Shown here: positions 30,136-38,862 of the stretch, piece after piece
How the letters are laid out: the number at the start of each line of letters is the position of its first letter
Numbering within the stretch: the first letter of the stretch is position 1
NCBI RefSeq assembly: GCF_000648235.2
Contig: NZ_AP017977.1
Span: 992,001 to 1,056,000, forward strand
DNA: 64,000 nucleotides
Direction: 5' to 3'
From: Neochlamydia sp. S13
GTDB lineage: Bacteria > Chlamydiota > Chlamydiia > Chlamydiales > Parachlamydiaceae
Translations under genes and position numbers: made by a program
Notes under the pieces: generated by a model
What the model was told of the DNA's origin: nothing
What the model saw: only the letters and a program-made list of their open reading frames with translations
The model's database searches: none

Positions 30136-31645
30136 AACTCGATGATATACTTTTTTATTCTTGACAGTTAGGCAACTTTTCTTGATGACTCAAAGGTTAC
30201 ATTTTCTTGTACTGCATTTAAATGTTTACGAGAAGGCCTTAAAACAAAGATTTCATCTAGCGTCTTTTCGAAATCACGGAAGAGTTCTTTTGAATTTTCA
30301 TGCTCAACAATTTCTCTTATGACTTGACACAAAGCATCCACTCTAGACTTTTCTACTAGACTCCCCAAGGTTGCTAAAGGGAGTTTGTTCTTGATGAGAT
30401 TTGTTTGAGACAAATGAAAAAGAAAGCAGTGGTCAAACAGCAAGCTTAGAATCAAAGGTCGCTCTGATCCCTCAACGCCGCACTGTTTGGCCAAACTGCA
30501 AAACCCACAATGACTACTCCAATCTTCAATAAAAACCTCTACTAACCATCTTAAAGTATATCCTTGCATCACATCTTTCATATTCCATGAAAGATTTGCA
30601 GCCATAAGATAGCGATACTCATTTTCGCCCTCATATTTAAGGGCTATTACTAATCGTTTTTTGTGATGAGAAGGAACATATAATCTTGCTCCCCCGGCTT
30701 GCACTCCATTTTTTTTATCACCGCGAATGAAAATTTCCTGATTCCAGCCTTTGTAGGCTTCAAAGTACTCTTGGCATGAGAGAGACTTTTTACCTCGCAT
30801 GACTTTTTGATTCTTTCTAAGTTGAGTAATGATTTGCACTCCAGGCCAAATACCTTCTACTCCATCTACAAACAAGCTGTTGCCGTAAAGAGCATCAGCC
30901 AGTACACAAGTGACCTTAAAAGCAGGAAATTCACAGGCAAAATTTTTAAGTAATTGTAAAGCTAGTGTATACTTTTTTGGATATTCTATTGACCTTTTAG
31001 GCTCTTTTGGACGGTCTTTTTTAGAGATTCCCAACTTTTTTAGCTTCCTCACTTCCTGTTGCCATCTTGTGAGTACAGGATCGGGAGAATAAAAGGCAAA
31101 GGAGACGGGAATGCAAAATTTTTTAGTCACTAGCTGAAGAAATACTATATTTTGACCACAAAAATAACCACTCGTTTTTTTATCACGGATTTTATGTAAA
31201 TGATGCAACTTCTCAGCATTTTTTGATCGACTGTGATCTTTATCATCGATAACAAGGACCCCTTCTGTGATGCCATGTTTATGCAGGACCGCGCGAACAC
31301 TACAAATTAGCAGACTATTCCAAGCAATCTTAGCACGTCTAAACATGGCCGATAAAGCCATCTTTTTATAGCTTTTAAGCCCAGCCCTCTCAAATTTTGC
31401 CCAACAGATTGAATTAGTAACTAATATTCCCATCAAACAAAACGCTAGCCAACACCATTGAATTTTGGATAAATTATTATGAGGATTTTCTTGTTTGAGG
31501 GCAACTTCCAGTTGATTTAGATATTCTTTAATAAAGGGAAGCGGTTGAGAAAACATAGACAAAAAAATTATTTTTAATTAATTGATAAGGTATAACAATA
31601 TTTCATTAAAAATTAGTCAACAAGAAAAAAGTATATCATCGAGTT
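30136..31645 (-). mobile_element. IS4-like insertion sequence, 1510 bp
   Basis: Terminal inverted repeats begin AACTCGATGATATAC and continue through a T-run (21 matching bases, then partial match), at 30136 and ending at 31645. One full-length transposase lies inside. No flanking target duplication is evident. The element sits between two paralogous genes. Confidence 0.85.
30168..31562 (-). CDS. IS4/IS701-like DDE transposase
   Basis: A 464-aa DDE transposase with all three acidic residues: Asp in VLVIDDKDHSRSKN (about residue 105), Asp in VTCVLADALYGNS (about residue 222) and Glu in LRWLVEVFIEDW (about residue 341), the last in the Y-(2)-R-(3)-E pattern of IS4 transposases. The frame is complete and the inverted repeats are close on both sides, so it may be functional. 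Family assignment between IS4 and IS701 is uncertain. Confidence 0.88.
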   Translation of the reverse strand: MSMFSQPLPFIKEYLNQLEVALKQENPHNNLSKIQWCWLAFCLMGILVTNSICWAKFERAGLKSYKKMALSAMFRRAKIAWNSLLICSVRAVLHKHGITEGVLVIDDKDHSRSKNAEKLHHLHKIRDKKTSGYFCGQNIVFLQLVTKKFCIPVSFAFYSPDPVLTRWQQEVRKLKKLGISKKDRPKEPKRSIEYPKKYTLALQLLKNFACEFPAFKVTCVLADALYGNSLFVDGVEGIWPGVQIITQLRKNQKVMRGKKSLSCQEYFEAYKGWNQEIFIRGDKKNGVQAGGARLYVPSHHKKRLVIALKYEGENEYRYLMAANLSWNMKDVMQGYTLRWLVEVFIEDWSSHCGFCSLAKQCGVEGSERPLILSLLFDHCFLFHLSQTNLIKNKLPLATLGSLVEKSRVDALCQVIREIVEHENSKELFRDFEKTLDEIFVLRPSRKHLNAVQENVTFESSRKVA

Positions 31646-31854
31646 AAAGGATACTAGCAATTAGAAACAAAAAAAGAAAAAAGTTAACTTACCTGCAAAG
31701 ATGTTTATCTCAATGAAAGCTTTTAACTTTTTTTGAAAGCTAAAATTATATGCTAACAAAGTATGAGGGGTTAAATAAGCTGCTGGCCTATATAAAAAGA
31801 GGGCACTGGGTAGAAGCCAAAAAGCCTATAAAAAAGTCTAAGGATATGGAAAAG

Positions 31855-33321
31855 CTAGGGAGCATTCTCCTGTGTCCTCTCTTGAATCTCTTGAATGGCT
31901 TTTTGGCAAGCTTGGACAAATAAGTTTTCAGCTCCGAAAGCTCTGTACACATCGCCTTGGTTTAAAATATTTACATCTACAAAAGTTCTAGATAGTAAAT
32001 TGCCTTGGTGTAGCTCTCCTGATAAGGTGCCAATCTCATTAAAAAGCTGTTGTACAAATTTGGCACGCTTTTTGGAAAGACCCTGTTTTTCTATATCATA
32101 AGAGCCTAATTGTAGTAATTTTTTCATAAGAATTGCTTGTTCTTCAGAAGAAAGTTGATTTAGGCAATTTTTAGCATGAACAAGACGTTGGTACCTTGCA
32201 TTATACGGCTTTAAGTCTACTGCTCTAAATTGAAGGGGACATACGATTTCAGCACGGAGCTCTTGTAATTGAGCGTAATTGGCAAGTTGCAGGTTAATAT
32301 TATAAAGCGTTTCTAGCAGCTCTCGGCCATCTTCTATTGCTTTTACTTTATCCTTTTCTTTACTAAGTAAGCAAACTAACTCCTCATTATCATATAAGTC
32401 TATAAAAGCAGCCTTGATAAGGTATAAGATGTGTGTCTGATATTTTATATCCTTTGCATGAGTATTCACATTATAGCGATAAATATGATGAGTATTTTGA
32501 TATCCCTCTAATAAGCTTGCTTGCATTAGATAGCTTCCGACTAAATTTAGTAACCGTAAGCGATAATGGATATCACGTAGGCTTTCAAAATTCAAACGAT
32601 TCAACATATCAATACAGTCAGGATTTTGGCGTAAAAATATCTCTAAAGTAATGTTATCGTAGAGATTATTCCTAATGCTGGAAGAAAAATCTCTTGCTAA
32701 CCCTCGTGAAATGTCTTGCAAAGCTGCAGGAGCTATCTCCAGAGCTATTCGAATAGCTTTTATCACAGAGGGTGCTAAGCTACCATCAGTAGGTAATCTA
32801 CCAGCTTGACGATCAAAAGTATGCCCTATTAATTGAGGAATAAGTGCAGAAATGCCATGGATAGCGTGGCTAGCAGCTGCATTGAGACTGTGATATTTTG
32901 AGAAAAAGCCTTGCTTTAGGCAGGTCACTTGAAGGTCAGTGATCAAAGCTGAATTTAGGGAGTGAGCGCATAGCTTAAGAGTAATTTTTTGAAAAAGAGG
33001 CGAGCGGGCATTTAAAAGTATATGGCCAGCAAGGGCTATAGCCGCTAAAGCTGCCGTTACCAATCCTTCAATTATGGCCATCGGCGTATTTAATAGATAG
33101 CCTGTAGCTACAAAGCTTTTACTCAAAACAACGATAATTTTTCCATGCCAGCGTCTACTATTAGCGTGTTGCTGCATGGCTGTGCCCACATAGGTGATTC
33201 CGCGACACATCTGATGCGACAAAGGCTTGGGGTGAAGAACGTTTTTATTAGAGGCCTCTGGATACCTCAGCTGTCTTAAAACTAGGTTTATATCAGCTGC
33301 ATTGATTGCTTGAAAATTCAT
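31855..33321 (-). CDS. Orphan membrane protein, paralogue B (488 aa)
   Basis: Paralogue of the 498-aa protein at 28502-29998 with the same layout: N-terminal LHPKPLSHQM, hydrophobic segments (IIVVLSKSFVATGYLLNT, then LVTAALAAIALAGHILL), FSKYHSLNAA, and a helical C-terminal half. The two genes point the same way and are separated only by the IS4-like element, so they arose by tandem duplication. The RBS is good (AGGAGAGGG before the ATG). Function unknown. Confidence 0.75.
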   Translation of the reverse strand: MNFQAINAADINLVLRQLRYPEASNKNVLHPKPLSHQMCRGITYVGTAMQQHANSRRWHGKIIVVLSKSFVATGYLLNTPMAIIEGLVTAALAAIALAGHILLNARSPLFQKITLKLCAHSLNSALITDLQVTCLKQGFFSKYHSLNAAASHAIHGISALIPQLIGHTFDRQAGRLPTDGSLAPSVIKAIRIALEIAPAALQDISRGLARDFSSSIRNNLYDNITLEIFLRQNPDCIDMLNRLNFESLRDIHYRLRLLNLVGSYLMQASLLEGYQNTHHIYRYNVNTHAKDIKYQTHILYLIKAAFIDLYDNEELVCLLSKEKDKVKAIEDGRELLETLYNINLQLANYAQLQELRAEIVCPLQFRAVDLKPYNARYQRLVHAKNCLNQLSSEEQAILMKKLLQLGSYDIEKQGLSKKRAKFVQQLFNEIGTLSGELHQGNLLSRTFVDVNILNQGDVYRAFGAENLFVQACQKAIQEIQERTQENAP

Positions 33322-33675
33322 AAACCCTCTCCTTATAGACTTTTGTAAGGGCTGCTTTAATAGAATTCACATTAATCCTCTACTTTAAAGAAAAGATAAA
33401 GATAAGAGATATGTATGGACTTTTAATCCCATTTGAGGTTTATCTTGCTTAATAGATAGTATTACCCTGCCATTGATGTATGGGCATACACACCATAAGC
33501 AATATTTAAAGGCATTTATACGAAAAAAAATACAAAAAATAAGGAATGGAATCCTTTACATTTCAAATAGATCTGCCTACATTTTAGTCCTTTAGCTATA
33601 AAAGCCAAAAATAGATTAGCAAATATAATCTGTCTTCTTTAACATCCTTTTTATTCTTATTCATGGAGTGCCAAT
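33322..33675. other. Divergent promoter region
   Basis: About 350 AT-rich bases between paralogue B and the Kdo hydroxylase gene, which are divergent. Nothing but regulatory sequence is expected; no gene or RNA is seen. Confidence 0.4.
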
Positions 33676-34566
33676 ATGCAAGAAGTTATAAAAACATTTG
33701 ATATTACATCTTTTGAAAATCCGTTATCTGAAGAAATAAAAAAGGATGCTATTCAAACTTTAGAGCAAGGCAAAGTAGTCTATTTTCCTCATCTAACTTT
33801 TAACTTACACGAAGATGAATTACAATTTCTTTCTCCTCAGGTTGTAGCTCCTAAATCAAAGAACATCAGTTATGATGTGATAAGAGATCGATTAGGTGGA
33901 ACAATTTGTAGAGGAGAGGAAGAGCAGAAATTAAAAAATATGATGCAGCGCTATGCTCTGCAAAGTCGCCTCTTTATTGAAAAGCTATTTCCCCATTATA
34001 AAGGGCATTTAAATCAAGCGCGTACAAGTTTTCGTCCTGCAGAAATAGCAGGAAGATCTAGTTCCTGGCGTAAAGATGATACTTTGCTCCATGTCGATGC
34101 TTTTCCTTCTTCACCTGTAAAGGGAAAACGAATCATGCGTTTTTTTTCAAATATTAATCCAGCCCAACAACCTAGGGTTTGGAAATTAGGGGAGCCTTTT
34201 TCTGAAGTAGTGCAAAAATTTGGAGTAAAATTAAAAAAACCGTTCCCTGGTCTAGCCTGGTTGTTAAAAGTAGTAGGCATTACTAAAGACTATCGCACCC
34301 TTTATGATCATTATATGATGAGTTTGCATGATTTAATGAAGGGAGATAAAGAGTATCAAAAAAATGCTAAACAGCAAGAAGTGTTGTTTCCACCTGGGAG
34401 CAGCTGGATAGTATATACAGATCAAGCTTCCCATGCGGCTCTTTCGGGCCAATATGTCATGGAGCAAACCTTCTACCTTCCTGTAGAAAGTTTACAGGAC
34501 CCAGAAACCTCGCCCTTACGTGTATTAGAACGTTTCTATGGACAAGAATTAATTGAAAGTAGCTAA
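33676..34566 (+). CDS. kdoO: Kdo hydroxylase (Fe(II)/2-oxoglutarate dioxygenase family)
   Basis: A 296-aa enzyme of the KdoO family, which hydroxylates 3-deoxy-D-manno-octulosonate in the LPS inner core to the Ko form. Family hallmarks are seen: the iron-binding HxD in LLHVDAFPSSPVKGKRIMRF (about residue 138), the following FSNINP and RVWKLGEPF motifs, and a distal His in TDQASHAALSGQY (about residue 254). RBS GGAGTGCC precedes the ATG. Kdo is the main sugar of chlamydial LPS, so the product could alter surface charge or stability. No LPS gene is adjacent. Confidence 0.85.
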   Translation: MQEVIKTFDITSFENPLSEEIKKDAIQTLEQGKVVYFPHLTFNLHEDELQFLSPQVVAPKSKNISYDVIRDRLGGTICRGEEEQKLKNMMQRYALQSRLFIEKLFPHYKGHLNQARTSFRPAEIAGRSSSWRKDDTLLHVDAFPSSPVKGKRIMRFFSNINPAQQPRVWKLGEPFSEVVQKFGVKLKKPFPGLAWLLKVVGITKDYRTLYDHYMMSLHDLMKGDKEYQKNAKQQEVLFPPGSSWIVYTDQASHAALSGQYVMEQTFYLPVESLQDPETSPLRVLERFYGQELIESS

Positions 34567-34583
34567 AGTATAAACCTCTGCGC

Positions 34584-34594
34584 GGGGGGGGGGG
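34584..34594. repeat. 11-G homopolymer next to a hairpin
   Basis: Eleven G in a row in AT-rich DNA, 17 bases after the kdoO stop. The run merges with a hairpin: GGGGCCTA (34591-34598) pairs with TAGGCCCC (34616-34623). It could act as a terminator or as a slippage-prone tract; no gene reads through it. Confidence 0.7.
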
Positions 34595-34687
34595 CCTATT
34601 AAGTAGGAAAATAAGTAGGCCCCTAACAAATCAAGGGCCTCTTTTGTCATTATTTAACTCGTATGCTTTCTAAATTTTTCACTTTAA

Positions 34688-34851
34688 GTAAGCGGTCACG
34701 GGGTAGGCCCAGCTTTAGAGGTAATTCTGAGGGCATCTGCAAAGCCAAAAATGCTTGCAAATAGCTGTTTTTTCTATTTATTGCACTTTTTGATTTACAT
34801 TAGCTTTTTATTATCAGGAGCTTAAGTAGTTCTACTCCCGTGACCGCTTAC
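34688..34851. mobile_element. 164-bp MITE with IS66-type ends
   Basis: Non-coding element bounded by inverted repeats: GTAAGCGGTCACGGGGTAG on the left, and on the right CTACTCCCGTGACCGCTTAC, whose reverse complement begins GTAAGCGGTCACGGG. An exact 8-bp direct repeat CACTTTAA flanks it (34680-34687 and 34852-34859). GTAAG-type ends and 8-bp target duplications are characteristic of IS66-family elements. There is no transposase inside or elsewhere in the window, so it would need one supplied in trans. Confidence 0.9.
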
Positions 34852-35065
34852 CACTTTAAAGAAATTCTAAGAAAGCAAGTCGAAGATAAGTGTGCATAAA
34901 AAGCTTCAGTCAAACTTATAATGTAAATATGTCAAACTTTTTATTACTACCTTGCGGGATTTGCAATAAAAAAGCTCAGATAACATCAAAATCTAAGCAT
35001 AAAAATTATTGGAAATGAACAATAATAGATTACTGCCTAAATTAAGCTAGAATAAACATTAGCCC

Positions 35066-35647
35066 CTAGTAATTATGAGAGGAGCCGCAGCCACAGGATG
35101 AACGTGCATTGGGATTACTAATTTTAAAACCAGCTCCCTGGAGTCCATCCACATAATCAATTTCTGAACCTAAAAGCCGAGGCACTATAGCTTTTTTTAC
35201 GTGAATTTCGATAGCATGGGAAACAAATGTCTCATCATCTTCAGCAGCTTTTTCAGAGAAGTCCAATACATATTCAAAACCACTGCAGCCCGCCATTTTC
35301 TCTTCGAATCTAATGCCCCAGCCTGGTTTGCCCTCTTCGGCTAAAATCTCTAAGTATTTTTTGGCAGCGCGTTCAGTGATGGTAATGGTAGATAAATCCG
35401 CTTCTTCTTGTAAAAGGTTGTTAAGTCTTTCTACTAGCGTATTAATTTGGTCCTCATTCATTCCGTGGCCTAGCATGCCAGCCTCTAGGGTTTCCCAGGT
35501 AGCTGCATGGCATCCTACGCAATGAAGTCCTGCACGCGTAATTTCTTGCGCTAATTTTTGCGCTTTAAAGGGAAAAAGAGATAAAATTTGCTCAATAGTC
35601 ATCTGACGATGGATGATGGTATTTTCTTGATTTTGTGTGCTTGTCAT
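35066..35647 (-). CDS. DUF1858-IscA fusion, Fe-S cluster carrier
   Basis: A 193-aa protein joining two domains. Residues about 15-75 are DUF1858-like (MTIEQILSLFPFKAQKLAQE, then GLHCVGCHAATWETLEAG with a CxxC pair). Residues about 85-193 are an A-type Fe-S carrier (IscA/SufA/ErpA) with the three conserved Cys: one in MAGCSGFEY and two in the tail SCGCGSS. The carrier would pass [2Fe-2S] or [4Fe-4S] clusters to client proteins such as IspH or ferredoxin. It is 16 bases downstream of the ferredoxin gene in the same direction, so the two probably form an operon. Confidence 0.88.
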   Translation of the reverse strand: MTSTQNQENTIIHRQMTIEQILSLFPFKAQKLAQEITRAGLHCVGCHAATWETLEAGMLGHGMNEDQINTLVERLNNLLQEEADLSTITITERAAKKYLEILAEEGKPGWGIRFEEKMAGCSGFEYVLDFSEKAAEDDETFVSHAIEIHVKKAIVPRLLGSEIDYVDGLQGAGFKISNPNARSSCGCGSSHNY

Positions 35648-35663
35648 GCTCTTAACCTTTTCA

Positions 35664-35930
35664 TTAAAATGATATTTTTACATTGCCTTTTTTGATGCGA
35701 CACTGACAGGCAAGTCGCTCATCGCAGGTGCCTTCTCCAAGAAAATCTTCTTCTTCTTGTGTAGGGGAGGAGAGATTTTCTTTTCCCTCTTTAACAAGGA
35801 TAACACAGGTTCCGCATACACCCTCGGTACAGGCGAAAGGCACTCCTGCTTCTTCACAAACTTCAGCAATTGGTGAATCATCAGGCAATTCGATCTCCTC
35901 GCCATTATGATCAAATATTAACTTGGCCAC
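35664..35930 (-). CDS. [2Fe-2S] ferredoxin
   Basis: An 88-aa electron carrier with the cluster pattern C-x4-C-x2-C (ACTEGVCGTC) and a distal Cys pair in LACQC. It has the beta-grasp fold length. The N-terminus MAKLIFDHNGEEIELPDDSP is typical. It precedes the DUF1858-IscA gene, suggesting a shared role in Fe-S biogenesis or electron supply. The reductase partner is not in the window. Confidence 0.92.
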   Translation of the reverse strand: MAKLIFDHNGEEIELPDDSPIAEVCEEAGVPFACTEGVCGTCVILVKEGKENLSSPTQEEEDFLGEGTCDERLACQCRIKKGNVKISF

Positions 35931-35998
35931 TTTTAAAGACTCCGCTATATGATTATAGGAATCATTATAAGCATATATCTAATAAAGAACAATGCCAA

Positions 35999-36895
35999 TT
36001 AAATATTCTCGTTTTCTCGTGTAAATGCTCTGTAGGCTTTGTTAGTATAAATAATTAGAAAAAAACCGCTGAGGATAAAAGGCAAGCTTAAATATTGGCC
36101 CATTTGCATTTTTGATTCGTCAATAACAGCACTTTGCGAACTTTTAAAAAATTCTAAAAAAAATCGAGTGGAAAAAAGCAATATAAGAAATAACCCGGTC
36201 ATAAAGCCAGATTTCTTGCGCACGAGAGCTCTTTGCCAAATTAAAAGGAGGAGAGTAAAGATAATTAGATAAGCAAAGGCTTCATAAAGTTGGACTGGAT
36301 GACGAGGCAGAGGAAGGCTATGATCGGCAGGATTTCCAAATATTACCGCCCAGGGCGCTTGGGAAGGTGTCCCTAGTATTTCCTGATTGAAGAAATTGCC
36401 TACACGAATACAAGCGCCAGCTAAAGCTGCAGGCACGGCTATCATATCTGCAATTGTTAAGAAAGTTAATTTAGGAAATTTTTTACGAATAGATAAGCGG
36501 TAAATAGCTAGGGCTAATAAAATGCCAACAGCACCTCCATGGCTGGCCAGACCTCCTTCCCAAACTTTTAAAATATCTATAGGGTAATGTTGATAATAAG
36601 GCCAATCATAAAAAAAAACGTGGCCTAAACGAGCACCAATAATGATACCCGTAACTACGTACCATGTAAGACGATCAGTTAAGGCTAAGGCTATGGGGGA
36701 TATATCTTTACTATTTTTTTGAGGACAACAGCGTTCCAACAACATAGTTCGCATAAGATGAAGAACGATGGAATAACTTAATATAAGGCCCAATACAAAA
36801 AAAAGGCCATACCAGGCAATCGGCCTGTTAACAAGAGGAAGAGTGAAAATATCTTTAGAGGGATTCCAGTATAGCCAGGCGATCAATAGGTGCAT
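35999..36895 (-). CDS. lgt: Prolipoprotein diacylglyceryl transferase
   Basis: Inner-membrane enzyme that adds diacylglycerol from phosphatidylglycerol to the lipobox Cys of prolipoproteins. At 298 aa it has about seven hydrophobic segments, the HGGAVGILLALAIY motif (about residue 118) and the Lgt signature GACIRVGNFFNQEILGTP (about residues 160-177). Upstream, the tRNA-Pro gene lies in the same direction. The TolC-like lipoprotein of this window would be one of its substrates. Confidence 0.94.
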   Translation of the reverse strand: MHLLIAWLYWNPSKDIFTLPLVNRPIAWYGLFFVLGLILSYSIVLHLMRTMLLERCCPQKNSKDISPIALALTDRLTWYVVTGIIIGARLGHVFFYDWPYYQHYPIDILKVWEGGLASHGGAVGILLALAIYRLSIRKKFPKLTFLTIADMIAVPAALAGACIRVGNFFNQEILGTPSQAPWAVIFGNPADHSLPLPRHPVQLYEAFAYLIIFTLLLLIWQRALVRKKSGFMTGLFLILLFSTRFFLEFFKSSQSAVIDESKMQMGQYLSLPFILSGFFLIIYTNKAYRAFTRENENI

Positions 36896-36915
36896 ATAAA
36901 AAGCCTTTAGAAGTC

Positions 36916-36949
36916 AAAGGCTCCTATGTCAAGGCATAGGAGCCTTTTT
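36916..36949. terminator. Strong hairpin between tRNA-Pro and lgt
   Basis: A perfect 13-bp stem: AAAGGCTCCTATG pairs with CATAGGAGCCTTT across a six-base loop, with a T-run on the plus-strand side. It would end transcription on the plus strand and probably also stop tRNA-Pro transcripts on the minus strand before lgt. Confidence 0.75.
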
Positions 36950-36951
36950 GA

Positions 36952-37026
36952 TCGGAGTAGAGGGATTCGAACCCCCGACCTACTGCTCCCAAAGCAGCCG
37001 CGCTAGCCAAGCTGCGCTATACTCCG
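36952..37026 (-). tRNA. tRNA-Pro (UGG)
   Basis: A 75-nt cloverleaf: acceptor CGGAGTA pairs with TACTCCG, D-arm GCGCAGCTTGGCTAGCGC, anticodon arm GCTGC-TTTGGGA-GCAGT with anticodon TGG at loop positions 34-36, and T-arm GTCGGGGGTTCGAATCCCTC. Discriminator base A. The CCA end is not encoded. Confidence 0.96.
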
Positions 37027-37412
37027 AAGAAAAGACGAATTATAAGCAGGAGGGTCTTTTCCAGCAAGCAATTTCTAAGGGGCTTAGTGATATTTCTACC
37101 TAAAAACTCAAAATAACCGTTTATAGGCAGGTTTAGCTAAAAAAAGTTATTTAGAGTGGATGTAATACAACTTGGGTATCCCCCAAGTTATGCTTGGACC
37201 TATTTAAAAGAAGTATCTTCTCTAATCTTGAATGCTTGAGAACCTAATTGAGTGGGCCTTCTTAACAACCTCTTGAATAGAATTTTTTTAATAGACATAT
37301 TATTTAGATGTGCATAGATCCTTAAATTAATGAGACCATGTGAAAAAGCTTATATGAAATCATTACAGGTAGAAGTCATTGGTTAAGAAACACTTTCTGC
37401 TACAGCTATGCT
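37027..37412. other. Intergenic region with a small perfect palindrome
   Basis: About 390 bases between dnaA and tRNA-Pro. The only structure seen is an 8-bp perfect inverted repeat (AACTTGGG / CCCAAGTT, 37169-37189, 5-base loop) with no T-run. Possibly the dnaA transcript end. Confidence 0.35.
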
Positions 37413-38786
37413 TCAGCTTTTAGGCTCATTAAAATCAATTTTTTTCTGAATGGATTGATAGGCGCTAATAATATCTTTATCATTCATCTCCATGCCTTTT
37501 TTTATCAGACGTACACTAGACATCACTGTGGAATGGTCTTTAGAAAAGATATCGCCAATTTTTGTAAAAGGCATTTGCAGTGTCTGCCGACAGAGATACA
37601 TTGCCAATTGTCGAGGAAAAACACAATCTCGGCTTTGCGCTTTTCCCAAAATATCTTCTGATTTAATGCCAAATATTTCAGCGATACTTTTAATTATTTT
37701 GTCGGGGGTGAGTACATATTGTTTTTCTTCAATCAGTAGATCACTTAAAATCTGTTTAGCGATAGGGACAGTTATACCTACGGTGGAGTGCTTTGCCATT
37801 TGCTCATTGAGATGCGAGCGTAAAACTAAAGCTTCTAGAGCACGAATCAGCGCTTTACTACTGCTAGGAAAATTATCTAATAGAAACTCAATAATTTTAG
37901 CATGAAGAGGAAAGTTAAAGAATTGGGCTTTCTTACGAATGGCAAGAGCTAATTCTTCTCTAGACAGGGGAAATAGATTAAGGACAACTCCCCATTCAAA
38001 ACGGCTAACCAAGCGGGGTTCAATGTAGGTAAGTTCTGCAGGAGAGCAGTTTGCACTTAAGATAATCTGTTTATTATCCAGGTGAAGAGTATTAAAGGTA
38101 TGAAAAAATTCTTCCTGAGTGGCCCCTTTTTTAGAAAATTCTTGGACCCCATCTATGATGAGGACATCACTATTACGATAAGCCTGACGGAAAATACTCA
38201 TCTCTCCTACACGAATGGCTGAGACTACATGTTCAGTAAAGGTTTCGGCTCGAGAGTAAAGGACATGAAGCCCTTGACTACGCAGAGCTTGAGCAGTAGC
38301 CATCAGTAAATGCGTTTTACCAGCTCCTGAGCTACCGTGGATAAAAATAGGATTAAATGTACCTAGTTCTTTAGATGGACCAGAATGAGCCAAGCTAAGT
38401 AATAATTTCTCTACTAATATATTTTTTTCTGAAGAAACATAATGTTCAAATGTACAGTAAGGGTCTAATTCATCAAAACATAAGGTGAAGGGGGCGTGAC
38501 TGGATAAAGCTGCACTTTTTAATGAAGAGCTTTTTGCTTTACGAGGTAAGCTGTTTGCAACACTTAAGTGAACTTTTATTTTTTTATTATTGTTGTTAAC
38601 AAATTTGGTGAGGATCTTTTGACGCATATGTTCTTCAAACCATAGGGCTTGAAAAGAATCTTTAGCTTCCAGATATAAATTAGCCGCATCAAAACGGAGA
38701 ATTTTTAAGGATTTCAGCCATTTATGGACGGTTTCACTGCCTAGTTCAATTTCCTGTAAGGCGAGAAATTCATTCCATGCGTGCAT
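37413..38786 (-). CDS. dnaA: Chromosomal replication initiator DnaA
   Basis: AAA+ initiator that binds DnaA boxes and opens the origin. The 457-aa protein has an N-terminal domain, AAA+ core with Walker A GSSGAGKTHLLMATAQALR (about residues 150-168), a box VII arginine region (PRLVSRFEWG) and a C-terminal DNA-binding domain with KDHSTVMSSVRLIKKGM. The Walker B segment reads DVLIIDGVQEF, with Gly where most DnaA have the second Asp. Chlamydiae carry two dnaA copies, and this may be the more divergent. yidC is 76 bases upstream in the same direction. Confidence 0.93.
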   Translation of the reverse strand: MHAWNEFLALQEIELGSETVHKWLKSLKILRFDAANLYLEAKDSFQALWFEEHMRQKILTKFVNNNNKKIKVHLSVANSLPRKAKSSSLKSAALSSHAPFTLCFDELDPYCTFEHYVSSEKNILVEKLLLSLAHSGPSKELGTFNPIFIHGSSGAGKTHLLMATAQALRSQGLHVLYSRAETFTEHVVSAIRVGEMSIFRQAYRNSDVLIIDGVQEFSKKGATQEEFFHTFNTLHLDNKQIILSANCSPAELTYIEPRLVSRFEWGVVLNLFPLSREELALAIRKKAQFFNFPLHAKIIEFLLDNFPSSSKALIRALEALVLRSHLNEQMAKHSTVGITVPIAKQILSDLLIEEKQYVLTPDKIIKSIAEIFGIKSEDILGKAQSRDCVFPRQLAMYLCRQTLQMPFTKIGDIFSKDHSTVMSSVRLIKKGMEMNDKDIISAYQSIQKKIDFNEPKS

Positions 38787-38862
38787 TTCGATTGTCCCAG
38801 CTATGGTTTAATCTCGTGCGAGAGGACTCGCACGATTGTTGAAAAGGGTTAGGCCATCCTTT

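Noticed and set aside
30120-31660. Target duplication for the IS4-like element
   Set aside because: The bases outside the inverted repeats do not match, so no duplication can be claimed.
37169-37189. 8-bp palindrome downstream of dnaA as a terminator or operator
   Set aside because: No T-run follows and it is a single site; kept only as a remark in the intergenic entry.
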